Shown one piece after another: positions 1 through 12,944 of a stretch of DNA of 64,000 nucleotides. The DNA comes from Chimonanthus salicifolius (Eukaryota; Streptophyta; Magnoliopsida; Laurales; Calycanthaceae): positions 14,198,302 to 14,262,301 of the forward strand of contig CM023539.1 of NCBI GenBank assembly GCA_013350335.1. Reading direction: 5' to 3'. Below the pieces are notes generated by a model. It ran no database searches. It was not told the DNA's origin and saw nothing but the letters and a program-made list of their open reading frames with translations. The stretch's first letter is position 1. Each line of letters starts with the position of its first letter. The translations under genes were made by a program, and so were the position numbers.

Positions 1-1772
1 TTGTTTATTTAATTATTTAAACAGTCACACTAAGATTATCTATGTTTGTGCACAATGTATAAGAAATGATAATCAATATGTAAAGTGACGTGTGTTGAGA
101 AGAGTACTTCAATACTAAATACTAAAATACAAAGATCAAATACCATGAGACTAATTTAAAGTGGTTTGGTTAGCCAACCTACATCCACTGTTAGGACTCA
201 GTCAACCTTGAGCTGTCCCGAAATCCACTAAGTGGGGACTTACACCCTCACAATTAGAGTAGGAATTCCACCTCATTCAATTGGCTGGGAATTTCACCCA
301 CCACTGTAGAATAAGAATTCCACCTATCCATTTGGCCGGGAATTCCACCCACCATTGTGCCGGAGACAACGCTCTAGAGTTTTTTATAGTGGTTCCGGAG
401 CAAATCCTCCTTAATCCACTTTCGAAACAAACAAAGGTTTTAAAATAAAATTAAAACCAATAAGCACTTGCCCTTGAATCTCTTTCTCTTGATGTGTGCT
501 TCTTTAAGATCCCACCCAATGTGTGCCAACGCTCTACCTTATAGCCGCTGTTTATCAATCACAATCCAAGGTAACAACGAAACTGGTTTGACACTGCTTT
601 CCTAGTTTTTGGTCCATTTCTTCTTTTCTTTTTCTCACTTTCAAACTCAATCAATAGATTGGTTATTTATGAGTTATCTCTCTTCCTTTCTCTCTTTTTC
701 ACAAACTCAATCCATATGATTGGTCGTAGTAGATTCCCCAAGTTTAAGAACGAGAAAGAGAGTGATCCTTCTGTTGGCCCTTGTTTAAGCTCATTGATAA
801 AGATGAGGGCCCAACTGATCTTGCTGAAGGATACCAACTGGTTGCATAAAGATCAGTTTTTATAAAGAAGGCAACCAACTGCATTAATGGTAATGTACCG
901 ATATGTCGGTCGTACCGAGAGGTCGGTCGCACTGAGGGGTCGGTGACTAGAAGTGTTACCGTTACAAACCCGACTGTTGTGCATTGAGTGCACCCCCAAC
1001 GATAATATTCTTTCTCGTCAGACATGTCGATGTCGCCGATGGGTCAACACTTATGGCATTGAGAGGTAGGTCCATACGATAGGCTCAATCTGGGGCAAAA
1101 ACATGTTGACAGTAGTTTCAAGTCTAGAAACCTGTTACCCAGAATGACTTGTCGCCCTTTACCGAGGCATCCATCCTGGTATTCTCAATCGTTCTTGAAT
1201 TACCAATATGTTTGTTTCTTCGAGAGTCCATTTGAGTTCAAAGTTCCTAGAACTCATACATCTGATCGAGGAGTCTTTGACCATGAGGGGTCGTTTCAGC
1301 CTTTCACTGAAGGATCGGTGCATACGAGACTCTCGATCAGAGGCTTACCCAGAATGACAGTTCAACGATCTAGAACCTATCTCAATCTAGTCGACCAGTC
1401 TTTGACCACGATGGGTCGATACTGTCTCTACCGAGGGGTCGGTGAGAAGAACTGGTCGAGCTGACAGTGAAACTAGCTATATATATTTCCAAGTTGGTTT
1501 CCAATTTACTGTCAAGCTTCCTCTCTAGGCTTTTTATGATTTAACCATTTGTTCCTCTAAGCCTAAGAATAGTCCTCTCTAAGGTGTGGGTATCACCTAA
1601 AGTCATTTATGCCCATAATACATGTTTTGTGATTGCCATAACGATGAGCTTCAATCAGGTGGAGCATGATCTTTACTATTGATCATCTTCGGTCTTCAAG
1701 CTTCCAGAAAGTGCTTCTTTCCAAGTCATGGAATTTAAAAACTTAAGGACTTGGCCAAGCCGAGGCACTAAC
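1..1772. repeat. Unclassified repeat R1 (first copy)
   Basis: No convincing coding frame is present. From about position 235 onward the sequence parallels 10556-10867 joined to 18407-19504. Shared landmarks are the 'ccctcac...gaattccacc' block near 245, the 'caatc...ttgg' block near 650-720, a cluster of GGTCGG/GACCGA words (900-1445) and the closing 'gtcatggaatt...aac' (about 1720-1772). It ends abruptly where an Athila-type LTR fragment begins. It may be a piece of an LTR element or of a long non-coding repeat; I cannot classify it. Confidence 0.5.
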
Positions 1773-2756
1773 TGATGGTTATGGTCCTAAGGTTGATCTA
1801 GGTGATGGATAGGTTTAGGGGTGAAACTCGGGATGGGTTTTGGCCCGAACCCGCATGATTCGATCTGAAAATCATGCGGGACCGGGTCATGAAAGTAGGG
1901 TCAGCGGGTCAGGTCGGATTGAGAAGTTAGAAACCCGCATTGAATTCGGGTCAGGTTGTGTTGAGAAATTTTTAAGTTAATCCGACCCGACCCAATCAAA
2001 CCAGACCTGACTCTATAAAAAGTAGGCTAAAGTAGGTTCAAAATGCGGGTCGGGTCAAGACGTCGGGGTCAAAGGTTCTAGTCGAGTCGTGTAATAGCCC
2101 GAATTTTCAATTCAATAATATTTTGGCTATTCTTTATTTTTAATTGTTAAAAATTAAGATTTATAGATGGAATGGATGTTAGATAGATCAAAGTTGGGAC
2201 AATAGCCAAAGTATGGTCCAATGGACCATGAATTGGATTAATTCTATTTAATTGGGTCAATGATGTTCAAATTGGGTCAAATGTCCAATTGGGACCCAAT
2301 GGGTCAAGATGGATTGATGATTAGGGTAAATGGGTAAGGAATGGAGTTAATCGGGCCATGGACCCAATTAAGATCAAAGGCATGGGGTCCATTTCATTCG
2401 CAAGTGTAGGAGTGGAATTATCCAAGTGGTATGGCCAAGTGGAACCCAACTCCACCTCATCAAGTGAGGTGGCGTGTGGGCTAAGGCACAAGTGGGGCCA
2501 ATCACATGGTTGACTTGGTCAACCATGGGTGAGTCAAAGATAAATTAAAGAAGATTAAATGTAGTGAGTGGAATTAAATTATTTGATTGTAATAACCTAA
2601 GTTAGATATAAATTCAAACGATTGAGTTGGGAAATGAGTTGCATTTAAATAGAGTGAGTCAAATGGGGAGTGAGTCACATAAAAGATCAAAAGATGGAGT
2701 GAGTCAAGAGGGTGATTTCATCTCATGGAAACCACTCCACCAAAATTGTTGGGATG

Positions 2757-3080
2757 AGGGTGGTGTGTACCATGTGGAGGGCATGCACCCCCTTGGCTAG
2801 ACAAAGAGCTTAAGTGGAGGACATGCAAGGACCATGATTGGTAAAAAGAGAGGTGGTGGTTCCATCTCATGGAAACCACCAAACCACCAAGAGGAAACCA
2901 CCAAGCCCAAAACCGTTGGAAGGGTGGTATGTGCCATGTGGAGGCATGCAAGGTCATGATTGGTCAAAAGAGAGGTGATGGTTCCCTCTCATGCAAACCA
3001 CCAAACCACCAAGAGGAAACCACAAGCCATAACCGTTGGATGGGAGTGGTATGTGCCATGTGGAGGGCATGCACTCCCTT
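2757..3080. repeat. Imperfect tandem repeat in solo LTR B
   Basis: Two to three imperfect units contain 'ccatgtggagg.catgca', 'atgattggt.aaaagagaggtg' and 'aaccaccaaaccaccaagagg'. The word 'catgtgga' recurs near 2771, 2935 and 3058. Overlapping open frames on both strands here are a by-product of the repeat. Confidence 0.6.
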
Positions 3081-4233
3081 ATTTGGTCAAAGGGCTCATG
3101 GGGAAGACTCCACATTGATGAGGGTGGAGTCTAACCCAAGGAACCCCAAGACAAGATGGAAAGAAGGCTTTTGATTTCATACATCTCATCTCCCTCTCTC
3201 CCTCTCTCTCTTGGCCAATCCCTGTAACACCCTGGATTTTCAAGTTATGAATATTTATGGAAATTGCCCATTTAATTTGTGAATTAATGGAAATAAACCT
3301 TAGATGGGTAAGGTGTTGGGTCAATTGCCCAATTAAGACCCAACGGATTATGGATAAGGTTCACTTGAAATAAATGGGTAAGATTTATTTAATTGGGTCA
3401 AGGTTGTCAATTGGGTCAAATGCCCAATTGGGACCCAATGGGTCATGGTTGACTTGGTTGACCACCAAATGAGTTCAAGCTTAATTAAAGTGTGGCTGAA
3501 TTAAATTGGATTGAGCTCAAAATGGAATCAAGGAATTGAGTTGATTTTAAGTGAGTTAAATAGAATTGAATTAAAGATATGAGTTGAGTTAAAGAGATGA
3601 GTTGAATGGGAAGTTAATGAGACTTTCATTTTAAGTGAGTGGAGTGGGAAGATGGAGAGTTACATCTCATAAGACCAAACTCAAAATGGACACACATTGG
3701 AAAGGGTGGGAGTTTCATCTCATGGGATGAAACTCCGAAAGGAACATTAATGAGAAGGTGAAAGGTTTTTGTTGTTACACAAAGAATACTCAAGAATACA
3801 CGTGGAAACATGGAGGGTTTCCATCTCATGATGGAAACCCAAGAGGCTCATGGTTGGAGTTTCATCTCATGGGATGAAACCCCTAAAGAAAGTGTTAATG
3901 AGGGAGGTGAAGTGTTGTAGTTGTTACAAAAGGGCATCAACCAGAAGACACCACCCAAGGCTGACCCTCTCTCATTGAACAAGACAAGACTTGGTTTTCA
4001 TTTCATTCTCTCCCTCTCACTAAGACAAAGGAGAAAGGACCTAGAGTTTTCTATCTCAAGTTCCTCTCCATCTCTCAAACCTACACTCTTTGGCTGAACC
4101 CTCTCTTTGGGTTTTCATCTCAAGACCTCTCAAGCTCACTCTCAGCCAAAGATCAAGGAGGAAGAAGAGGCTAAGGAGGGAGAAGATTGGAGGAGCAAGA
4201 AGGAGTAAAGAAACCAGAGGAGTCGCGGAATCG

Positions 4234-4239
4234 GTAAGT
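4234..4239 (+). promoter_or_regulatory. Conserved splice-donor-like GTAAGT in family-1 LTRs
   Basis: GTAAGT follows 'cggaatcg' here. The equivalent place in copy B (7154-7159) has the same site. On the minus strand, copies C (GTAAGG, 16876-16881) and F (GTAAGT, 29640-29645) also have a donor-like site just before their hairpin arrays. Conservation in four copies suggests a transcribed leader with an intron. No acceptor was identified. Confidence 0.35.
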
Positions 4240-4284
4240 ACTTGATGAAATTTTAGTAAGTAAGAAAAGATGGTCAAGGAACAT

Positions 4285-5353
4285 GGTTCGGCCATTGCAT
4301 GGCCGAACCCTAATTTTTATTATGGCTAAGGACTTTATGCATGAACCATTAATGGAATGGGGAATGATCAAGGATCATGGTTTGGCCCTTGCATGGCCAA
4401 ACCCTAAGTTTATGTATGAGAACCATCAAGGACAAAAAGGGGTTGATGAAGTTCGGCCATGTTGTATAGCCGAACCTCATCAAAAAATCAAATGTGGATG
4501 TATGATCTTTTATAAGAAAATGATGAAACATAAGGTTCGGCCATGTTGTATGGCCGAACCCCATGGAAGGGTGTTAGTGATTTAAAAGGTTTTAAAGGAA
4601 GGAAATAATGGAGGAATGTTATTGATATTTTTAAATGGTCTCAAATGTTATAATGATGAAGAACCATGGACATGGGTTCGGCCATGGTGTATGGCTGAAC
4701 CCCATGGAGAGGTATTAATGGACTTATAACTTTGGACCATAAAAATGATGGGGGAATGTTGGTAACTTTAATGGATTTTAAATATGGTAGAAGATGGTTT
4801 AAATGATGAATCTAATTGTATGATTAATCAAACCCCCCCCCCCCCTGGAGGGACTTGTTTATGAACCTAAGATTGTAAATGATTTAAAGAAGAAGATGGA
4901 GACGAGACATCACGATGGCTGAACCCCATGAACCAATTATGGACCATGGATGGATCATTTGGTAGATCCATGTATGATTTAAATGAATGAATAATCAAGC
5001 CAAGGAATGGAGGGATCTACTAAGGGTTTTATGTTATGATTAATGAATCATGTGTGGATCATTTGTTGGGACTAAAGTCATATGTAAATAAGCTAAGTGA
5101 TTAGCTATGGATAGAATGATGGCTAAGATGGAAATGTGATTAAAATGATGGACCATAGGTTCAGCCATGGTGTATGGCCGAACCCCTTGGGGAATGTTTG
5201 GGTGGACTTAGGTTGTTAAATGATTAACTTAGGTGTGATTGGTTAATGAATCAAAAGAAAATGACCTTGGACCCATATTTATTTAAATGATAAGGGATTA
5301 AAAAAGGGACCAAAACCAAAAGGGTGATGTTCGGCCATGTTGTATGGCTGAAC
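4285..5353 (+). repeat. Array of GGTTCGGCCAT hairpins, copy A
   Basis: Seven inverted repeats lie at 4285-4309, 4379-4403, 4451-4476, 4534-4560, 4675-4701, 5158-5184 and 5329-5353. The best one (4534) has perfect 11-bp arms GGTTCGGCCAT/ATGGCCGAACC around loop GTTGT. The one at 4379 has T and A in place of C and G at paired positions (GGTTTGGCC/GGCCAAACC). A half site lies near 4917. Several are followed by 'ccatgga'. Confidence 0.85.
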
Positions 5354-7384
5354 CCTACTCATGGGTGATTGTGGACTTAAGCATATTTCAGCCCTAAGAT
5401 ATGACCAAACCCCACTAGTGGACGGTGGACAGTGGACAGTGGACAATGGGTAGTGGGCAGCAGGTAACCGGCTAATTTTAGAAATGAAATATTTATATAA
5501 TTTTCCAAATGGCTAGGCTAAATTCGAAGGATGAAGGGAATGGTTTAAATCAATTAGAATAATTAATTTGGTTATTTTATGGGATTAAATGGATCACCAA
5601 ATTAATGTATGTGCAAAATGTAATAAGGTAACGGGATCTCACAAGCGGAGTACGATCGGCTTGACACGATCGGTTAGTAGTTACGGACAAAAACTCAAGG
5701 ACACATAAGTTGGTCATTAGTAGGATTCCTACCTTATTGAAAACCATGGATATGTATATATGATGATTTTAATTCATGCTTGATAAGTTATTTTGGTATC
5801 AAACAATATGTTTCAATTATGGAATTTTAAATGCTATGATTTGTATTTTTACATAGCATGTTGGCATTTGCATCTCATGCATGGCATGGGACGGATGAAC
5901 GGTAACCGGAGACCCACGCTCTGTCGGGGTGTCCGTAAGACATTCGTGAGGGGTACCTTGGTGTGCATTATCCATCAAGAGGTAACAGGAGTCCACATTT
6001 CGTGGGCCATCCGTAAGGCATTCGTGAGGATACCTTGATGAGGAGTTTCCATCAAGAGGAAGACCTTGATGAGGATTTTCCATCAAGAGGAATACTATGT
6101 GTTTGTGATATGGGTGATGGGTGGGACTCACGGCATGTGACACCCATGGAATGGCATTGAATCAGCATGATTATGATCTCTATTATCATGCAATGTTTCT
6201 GGTTTTTATCTGTATGATTGGATCTCTATTAGCATATACTGTTTTGGATACGATGCTTTACAAGTACAGTATGATGTATTATATTTGCATTTTTTATACT
6301 AACCATGTGTTTGACCCTACTTGGAGTACCTACTGGGCGCGTTGTCTAACGCCCTACTTCTACCTTAGTTGATGACAAAGGGAATGGACGGAACGAGGAA
6401 CGTGATCGGAGCCAAGCTTAGGAGATTGGATGTTTTAGTTTCGTTTTATTTAAGTTACTCATGGACAGTGTAAATTGAGTAACTAGCATTCGGGACTGTA
6501 ATAACGTAGATATATTTGCTATGGTTTGGATTGTTAATCTTGGATATTTTAACTTAAGATAATTAGTATTAAGTGATGGACCTCCTTGCTATCTAAAATG
6601 GAATAGAATTATTATTCTATTATAATTCCACATCTATGATTTATTCCACATGTTAACTTGAGTACGTGTGAACCGTTTTAGTGGACTTGGTCCACGCACA
6701 CATATGGTTGGCCAGTTAAGGGTCGGGCTTTGGAAGCTCGGACTTAGCTCGCGTCATGGAGTCCCGTTCTCTCTCTCACTCTTTTATTCAAGAAAAAAAA
6801 TAGACTCTGATTTTCGGCAAATGAAAAAGAGCGGGGCGTTACAATCCCCCTCTCAAGACAAGAAACACTTAAGTATTTTCCATCTCAAGCTTCTCTCCCT
6901 CTCACTCAAGGCCAATCCCTCCCTCTAAGACAAAGGAGAAAGGACTTAGAGTTTTCCATCTCAAGCTCCTCTCCCTCTCATAAGAACCCTAGGGCCGACC
7001 CTCTCACAAAGACAAAGGAAGAAGATTTAGATTCTCTCCCGCCCAAGCTCACTCTTGGCCGAAGATCAAGGAGGAAGAAAGAAGAAAGACTAAGGAAGGA
7101 AAAGAGCGGAGGAGCAAGTTGGAACGAAAGAAACAGGAGGAGTCACGGAATCGGTAAGTACTTGATAAGATTTTATTAACTAAGAAAAGAGGTTAAAAGA
7201 ACATCCCATTTTTGGATTGGAGAGTTGGCCAAAATATTATGGGCCATGGATTTAAAATCCATCCAAGAAATGAGATGGAAAAGATGGACAAAACCCTAAT
7301 GGGTAAGATGGATTACTAAGGACACTATGTATATATGGTTTATGTCAACATGAATGGCTAAACATGAAAATGGTCAAGGATCAT

Positions 7385-8381
7385 GGTTTGGCCCTTGCAT
7401 GGCCAAACCCTAGATTTCATTTATGGACCATTAAGGACAAAGGAAGGGTTGGATGAGGTTGCCCATGTTGTATGGTCAAACCTCATCAAGGGATATAATC
7501 ATAGGTATGTGATTTTTTAAAGGTAAGTGATGAACCATAGGGTTCAGCCATGTTGTATGGTCGAACCCCATGGAAGTATGTTGGTGATCTTAAAGGGTTT
7601 TAAAGGAGGGAAACAATGGAGGAATGTTAATGATTTTAAATGGTCTCAAATGTTGTAAATGGTGAAGAACCATGGACCATGGGTTCGGCCATGTTGTATG
7701 GCTGAACCCCATAGAGAGATATTGATGGACTTAGATGTATTTGGACCATGAAAATGATGGGGGAATGTTGGTGATTTTAATGGGTTTTAAATGTGGTAGT
7801 TGATGATTTAAGAGATGGACCTAAGTGTATGATTAAACCCCCCCTTGGAGGGACTTGATGTATGGACCTAATGATGTAAATGATTTAAAGGGAGGATGAA
7901 AATGGGACACCATGGGTTTGGCCATGTTGTATGGCCGAACCCCATGAACCATTTTAATGGGCCATTTATGGATCTATGCATGTTTAAATGAATGAATATC
8001 AAACTAAGGAATGGAGGGATTTGATAAGGATTTATGTCATGATTAATGAATCATTTATAGATCTATGTTTATTGATCATTTATGGACCTAAGTATGTATA
8101 AATAAAAGAAGTGATTAGCTATGGAAAGAATAATCGCTAAGATGGAAAAATGGTGAAAATGAAACGACCATGGGTTCGGCCATGGTGTATGGCCGAACCC
8201 CATGGAGAATGTTTTGTGGACTTAGGGTTTTATCAATGTTAAATGATTAACTTATGTGCGATTGGTTAATGAATCAAAAGAGGGAATGATCTTGGACCCA
8301 CATTTATTTAAAAGATCAAGGACTAAAAGGAGGGACCCAAAACCAAGTGAGTGAGGTTCGGCCATGTTGTATGGCCGAACC
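7385..8381 (+). repeat. Array of GGTTCGGCCAT hairpins, copy B
   Basis: Hairpins lie at 7385-7409, 7457-7482 (degenerate), 7541-7567, 7682-7708, 7915-7941, 8173-8199 and 8355-8381. Those at 8173 and 8355 have perfect 11-bp arms. Order and spacing resemble copy A, so the array predates the divergence of the copies. Arms with one changed base mostly show CG to TG or CA changes. Confidence 0.8.
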
Positions 8382-8719
8382 CCACTAAGGTATGTTTGTG
8401 GACTTAAACATGGTTGGAAATCAAATGGAGCATTGGTTTGATTTATTGATATGTAATAAGGTAACGGGATCTCACAAGCGGTGTAGGATCGGCTTGACGC
8501 GATTGGTGATCGATTTTTGGATGAAAACACAAGGACCGGTATTTAGACATTGGTAGGATTCCTACCTCATTGAAAACCATGGAATATGTGTATATGATGT
8601 TTTTACTTGAATTATTTTGGTATCAAATGATGTGTCTTAATGATGGGATTTTAATGCTATGATATTACTATTACATAGCATGTTGCACTTGCATCTCATG
8701 CATGGCATGGGAGGGATCA

Positions 8720-9060
8720 AATGTAACCGGAGTCCATGCTCAGTCGGGGCGACCGATAAACAAACGTGGGGATACCTTGATGTGCATTATCCATTAAGAG
8801 GGGTACTATGATGGGAGATGTAACCGGAGTCCACACTCCGTCGGGGCAACCGATAAACAAACGTGGAGATACCTTGATGTGCATTATCCATCAAGAGGGA
8901 TACTATGTGATTGTGATACCTTGATGATGATTTTCCATCAAGAGGGATACTATGTGATTGGTTTTAGATGTAACTGGAGTCCACGCTCCATCGCGGCGAC
9001 CGATAAACAAACATGGGGATACCTTGATGTGCATTTTCCATCAAGAGGATACTATGTGAT
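8720..9060. repeat. Tandem CCTTGATG...CATCAAGAGG repeats
   Basis: Units carry 'taaccggagtccacgctc', 'cgaccgataaacaaacgtgg' and 'ataccttgatg...ccatcaagagg' (near 8772, 8870, 8918 and 9018). CTTGATG and CATCAAG can pair within each unit. Shorter versions are in copy A (5890-6095), copy C (15100-15310) and copy F (28050-28240). Confidence 0.6.
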
Positions 9061-12040
9061 GATGATGTGGATGATGGGTGGGACTTATGGCATATGACAC
9101 CCATGGCATGGCATTGACTTACTTGGTTTTGATATTATTTATATCTATGTGCTTTTGTTATACTAATCTATGTGTTGACCCTACTCGAAGTACCTACTGT
9201 GCGCGTTGTCTAACGCCCTACTTCTACCTTAGATGATGACACAGGAAATGGGCGAAGCGAAGGACGTGATTGGAGCCAATCTTAGGAGCTTGGATGTGCT
9301 AGATTATTTATTTAAGTTTTATTCATGAATATGTAATTTGAGTACTTAGCTTGTTGGATTGTAATAATTTAGACTACTTGCTATGGTTTGGACTTTTGTT
9401 TTGGACATTTTAATTTGAGGTAATTATCATTAAGTGATGTACTTCCTTGCTATTTAATAATTGGTAGGATAGACTCTATTATAATTCCGCATTAAGTTTA
9501 ATTCCGCAAGCTTAACTTATTACGTGTGAACCGTTCTTCGTGGACTTAATCCACACACACGTATGGTTGGCCAGTTAAGGGCTGGGCTTTGGAAGCTCGG
9601 ACTTAGCTCGCGTCGTGACGTCCCGCTCTCTCTTTCACTCTTTTATCTAAAAAAGAAAATAGACTATGTGTTTCGACAAGTGAAAGACGACGGGGCGTTA
9701 CAAGTCGGGTTGGGTTCCTTATATTAGTAACTCGGGTCCGGTTGGGTTTTAAAAAACCCAACCCGACCTGGCCCGATTTCAGCCCTAAATAGCTTCGATG
9801 GCCTAAATCTAATGTCATGAATGTATGGGTTGGATTTGATAGGTGGCTCTACGTTTTGACCTAATTTTTATGCATGAGATGAATAGTTAGGATTTAAGAT
9901 GGAGATGAGTGGTTAAGATTGCATTGGACAGGAGATTGGATGGTGTGAATCGATAAGGAAATGGATAAGGCTTGGGCGTGTGCCTGGGTAGTGGACTTGG
10001 GTTTTGGACCTATAAATGAGCACATGGGCCTTTAGTGGACATTGGACTTGACCTTAAGGACTTGGGCCTTTGTTGGACTTTGGAGTGCACATTGGCCTGG
10101 CCCATCTGTGATATGCATATGGACTGCCTGTGGCCTAACCTAATGATAGCATGGTGAGCATAGCTTGGCCCAATTGAAGTGGATCTTGGCCCATTTGATC
10201 TTGATTTTCAGTCTTTGGCACTAGAATTGCATGTTCACTCTTCCAGAATTAAATAATTAACTTACCACTCTAAAATCTAAAATATTGGTTTAATCTAGAC
10301 TCTCATAAATGGATCCAGATTAATCAAGTTATATTTAAAACCCTAAAAGTGGTGTGAAATTAATTACTAAAGTTCTAGGTCTTCCGAATTAAGCACCAAA
10401 CTTGCAATTATCCACTGTTTTAGCTTGATTTCCTGAATTTTCCATTTTTAATCTGCAAAACTATAAAATAACATTAAATGTACTAATATACATAAATATG
10501 AGAGCTAACTTGTCCAATAATTACGGGTAAAAATGTAATATTTTAGTGCTCAACAACGCCCTCACGAATAGAGGAGGAATTCCACCTAACTCAATTCAAT
10601 GGGAATGTCACCCACTCGCCTAAGATTTTGAAAGGTTCGACCTACCCTGGTCTACTTCCTTATCCATCAATTTTTTATAATGGTTTATGTACCTTGCTTT
10701 AATCCACTTTACAATATGATTTATAAAATTAAATCACTAAGAAGCACTTGCCTTTTGAAAGATCTCTTGATGATGTTGTACTTCTTGAAGAGTTCTCCCA
10801 ATGTGATCTCGTTGCAGACGAAGATGCACCGATATATGAGCAATCACAAGCTATGGGAGAGGTTTCTTCTAACGACCCGACTCAGTTTTTGGAGATTTTA
10901 GGGTTTTGGTAATAGTGGGGAGAGTGGGCTCTGTTGTGGGCCCTGGTTCATTTAGGATTTTGAGTTCGAGATTTGAAAGGAATTTTGGAAATTTGGATCA
11001 TTTAACATTTCGTCATGTAAAAATTTGAAAATCGCACAAATTTCTCCTCCGATGTTCGACATCTGATTTTCTACGGGTTTTAGATTTATTTCTGAAAAGA
11101 ACATAATCGATTTTGAAGTTTTGAGTTTCATGCGTTTAAGGAAAAAAAAAAAAAACCTAACCTCATAATCCCCTTCTTTCCTCTCGGGCTGGGCTGAATG
11201 CTCGGCCAGTCAGCCGAGTTCCAACTAGCCCAGCCTTTAGCCCAACCCGATTTCAGGCCCAACGCAGTTCGGCCTAGCTTTGGGCTCGGCCCATCTTAAA
11301 GCCCAATTTTCAGATCCAACCCATTTTAGATCTAGTTTTCAGTTTTAGGCCCAGTCCCGAACCCGACCTAGTTTTGGATCTGGCTTTTCAGTTTAGGCCA
11401 CGTTCGGTGCATTCTGGGCCCGCTTGTGGGCCAGACTTGTTTTAACCCGTTTGTTAATCCTTGTATTTCTTTTTCATCAGATTGACCCCCCTTCAACCCA
11501 CTGGACATGGTTTCTCGGAATTGATTTCAAAACGCACACAGATGAGGAGACTCATCACACTTGTTTTAGCATACCATAAAATGTATATATTTATCTTGGA
11601 ATTGTTGGACATGGTGTGCAACGATTGAGGTCCCTGTTGTGCTATGAGCCACTCTGCAAAGGGAAATCATTGTGATGAATATGTGGCAAGGGGTTATTCA
11701 AGTGCACTCATGTCGATTGCATCTCATTACATGCTAAGTGATGTTGTGATAACATGATGGTTGGTTATACGATATTGTGTTGTATTGACAATATAATAGC
11801 ATATTAATCGGATAAATGTAAGAATATGTTGGTTGAATGATTGGATAACATGTATGTGCGATAATATGTATGTATGATAACATGTTGGTGAATAACATGA
11901 CGACCGTCGTATGTTCGAAAATTTGTTGATAAGTCATAGATAAGCATGTGTAGGAGTGTGAATGAATCATGCCTATTATATTGTGATGATATAGATGCAT
12001 GCATGATATGCTAACATGTTGAAATGACAATATGCTAACA

Positions 12041-12651
12041 TGTGGGAGATAGTATCAGATTATGATGTACATACATCTGATTGTGATATGATTTGTTATG
12101 TCGATAACATGCGGTCGATAGTAGAATGTACCTGATCATATGTGATATGCGTAGAGATAACTTCGCGTGCATGTAGCTAATGTATTTGGATAGCCAGTGG
12201 GCATGGGGGTTAAATAAACCAGGATTTAGAGACTGCCACTAGATTATCAGGTAGGTGGGGTTGAGAGGTTGTGGGAAACCGTGTCAGGAGGCGTGGTTGG
12301 TTGTGGATCACTAGATGATGGAGGATGAGTAGATGTATTTCCCTAGTGTGGGAGATAGTATTTGATTATGATGTACATACATCTGATTGTGATATGATTT
12401 GTTATGTCGATAACATGCAGTCGATAGTAGAATATACCTGACCATATGTGATATGCGTAGAGATAACTTTGTGTGCATGTAGCTAATGTATTTGGATAGG
12501 CAGTGGGCATGGTGTCAAGCTAAACCAGGATTTAGAGACTCCCCCTAGATTATCAGGTAGTTGGGGTTGAGAGGTTGTGGGAAACCGTGTCAGGAGGAGT
12601 GGTTGGTTGTGGATCACTAGATGATGGAGGATGAGTAGATGTATTTCCTTG
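12041..12651. repeat. 306-bp direct tandem duplication
   Basis: The block beginning 'tgtgggagatagta' at 12041 recurs at 12347 with few differences. It runs through 'tctgattgtgatatgatttg', 'gcgtagagataactt' and 'ggatgagtagatgtatttcc'. The near identity of the copies points to a recent duplication inside the LTR. Confidence 0.8.
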
Positions 12652-12944
12652 GTATGGGTTAGATTGTCGGGTCCATCCCTAGTGGTCTTCAGATGCGCCT
12701 GTGGGGGAGGCGTGGTATGACTTGGAGGGCGAGGTGCCCTGGAGACCCAGTCAGGACAGACGGTGAGGCAATCATAGTGCCTCATGGAAGTCCATGGGTT
12801 GAGTGTTGATCCGCCTAACGTAGACTTAGGGTCATTACGACACGGTACCCGAGTGCATGGTGGTTGAGGTTTCCCTAGTGGTTTGATGGGCTGAGTGGTT
12901 CGCCCACGTGTCAATTAGAGGGTACGGACAGTCTGATGTGTTAT

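Larger units (their letters stand above)
3223..6843 (+). mobile_element. Solo LTR, family 1 (copy A)
   Basis: This 3,621-bp element starts TGTAACACCCTGG and ends CGGGGCGTTACA. It is flanked by a perfect TSD ATCCC (3218-3222 and 6844-6848). It inserted into the CT-rich part of its relative, copy B. Contents in order: AT-rich 'gacccaat' repeats; 'tttcatctcatgggatgaaac' hairpins (3710-3890); a CT/GA-rich stretch; a GTAAGT donor-like site at 4234; a GGTTCGGCC hairpin array (4285-5353); short GTGGACA repeats (about 5416-5470); and CCTTGATG/CATCAAG repeats (about 5950-6095). No coding region. Confidence 0.8.
2090..9702 (+). mobile_element. Solo LTR, family 1 (copy B), with a nested family-1 LTR
   Basis: It starts TGTAATAGCCCG and ends GGGGCGTTACA, flanked by a perfect 5-bp TSD AGTCG (2085-2089 and 9703-9707). 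Without the nested copy A it is about 4.0 kb. There is no internal region, PBS or PPT, so it is best read as a solo LTR. The ends resemble those of Ty3/gypsy chromoviruses. It contains an imperfect tandem repeat (about 2757-3080), a CT-rich stretch, a GTAAGT donor-like site at 7154, an array of GGTTCGGCC hairpins (7385-8381) and CCTTGATG/CATCAAG repeats (8720-9060). The strand is inferred from the terminal sequence and the donor-like site. Confidence 0.75.
1816..9787. mobile_element. hAT-like MITE, split by a solo LTR
   Basis: The two parts, 1816-2089 and 9708-9787, form a MITE of about 354 bp rich in CGGGT/ACCCG. The left end is TAGGGGTGAAA and the right end is TTTCAGCCCTA, giving 11-bp inverted repeats with one mismatch. 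The flanks GATAGGTT (1808-1815) and AATAGCTT (9788-9795) look like an 8-bp target duplication with two mismatches, the length expected for the hAT superfamily. It has no coding capacity. A solo LTR (2090-9702) inserted into it later. Confidence 0.65.
1773..10555 (-). mobile_element. 5'-truncated Athila-type LTR fragment, interrupted
   Basis: The pieces 1773-1815 and 9788-10555 together match the terminal part of the LTR at 19605-22009. Both contain 'cctaaggtt', a 'ggcccaattg.agtggatct' block, 'tctagactctca.aaatgga', 'ggtaaaaatgtaa' and the end 'ctcaaca'. About 1.6 kb of the LTR start is missing. The gap between the two pieces is filled by a hAT-like MITE and two solo LTRs. No PPT follows the right end at 10555, so that end is an outer border of an element or of a solo LTR. 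Confidence 0.6.

Noticed and set aside
1144..1464. 106-aa plus-strand frame in R1
   Set aside because: Built on the GGTCGG palindrome cluster; the equivalent part of R2 has no such frame.
4285..5353. Regularly spaced inverted repeats as a CRISPR array
   Set aside because: Spacing is irregular, repeats vary, and they lie inside a plant LTR with a TSD.
12483..12914. 143-aa minus-strand frame in solo LTR D
   Set aside because: Lies over the tandem duplication; no motif and no counterpart in related LTR copies.
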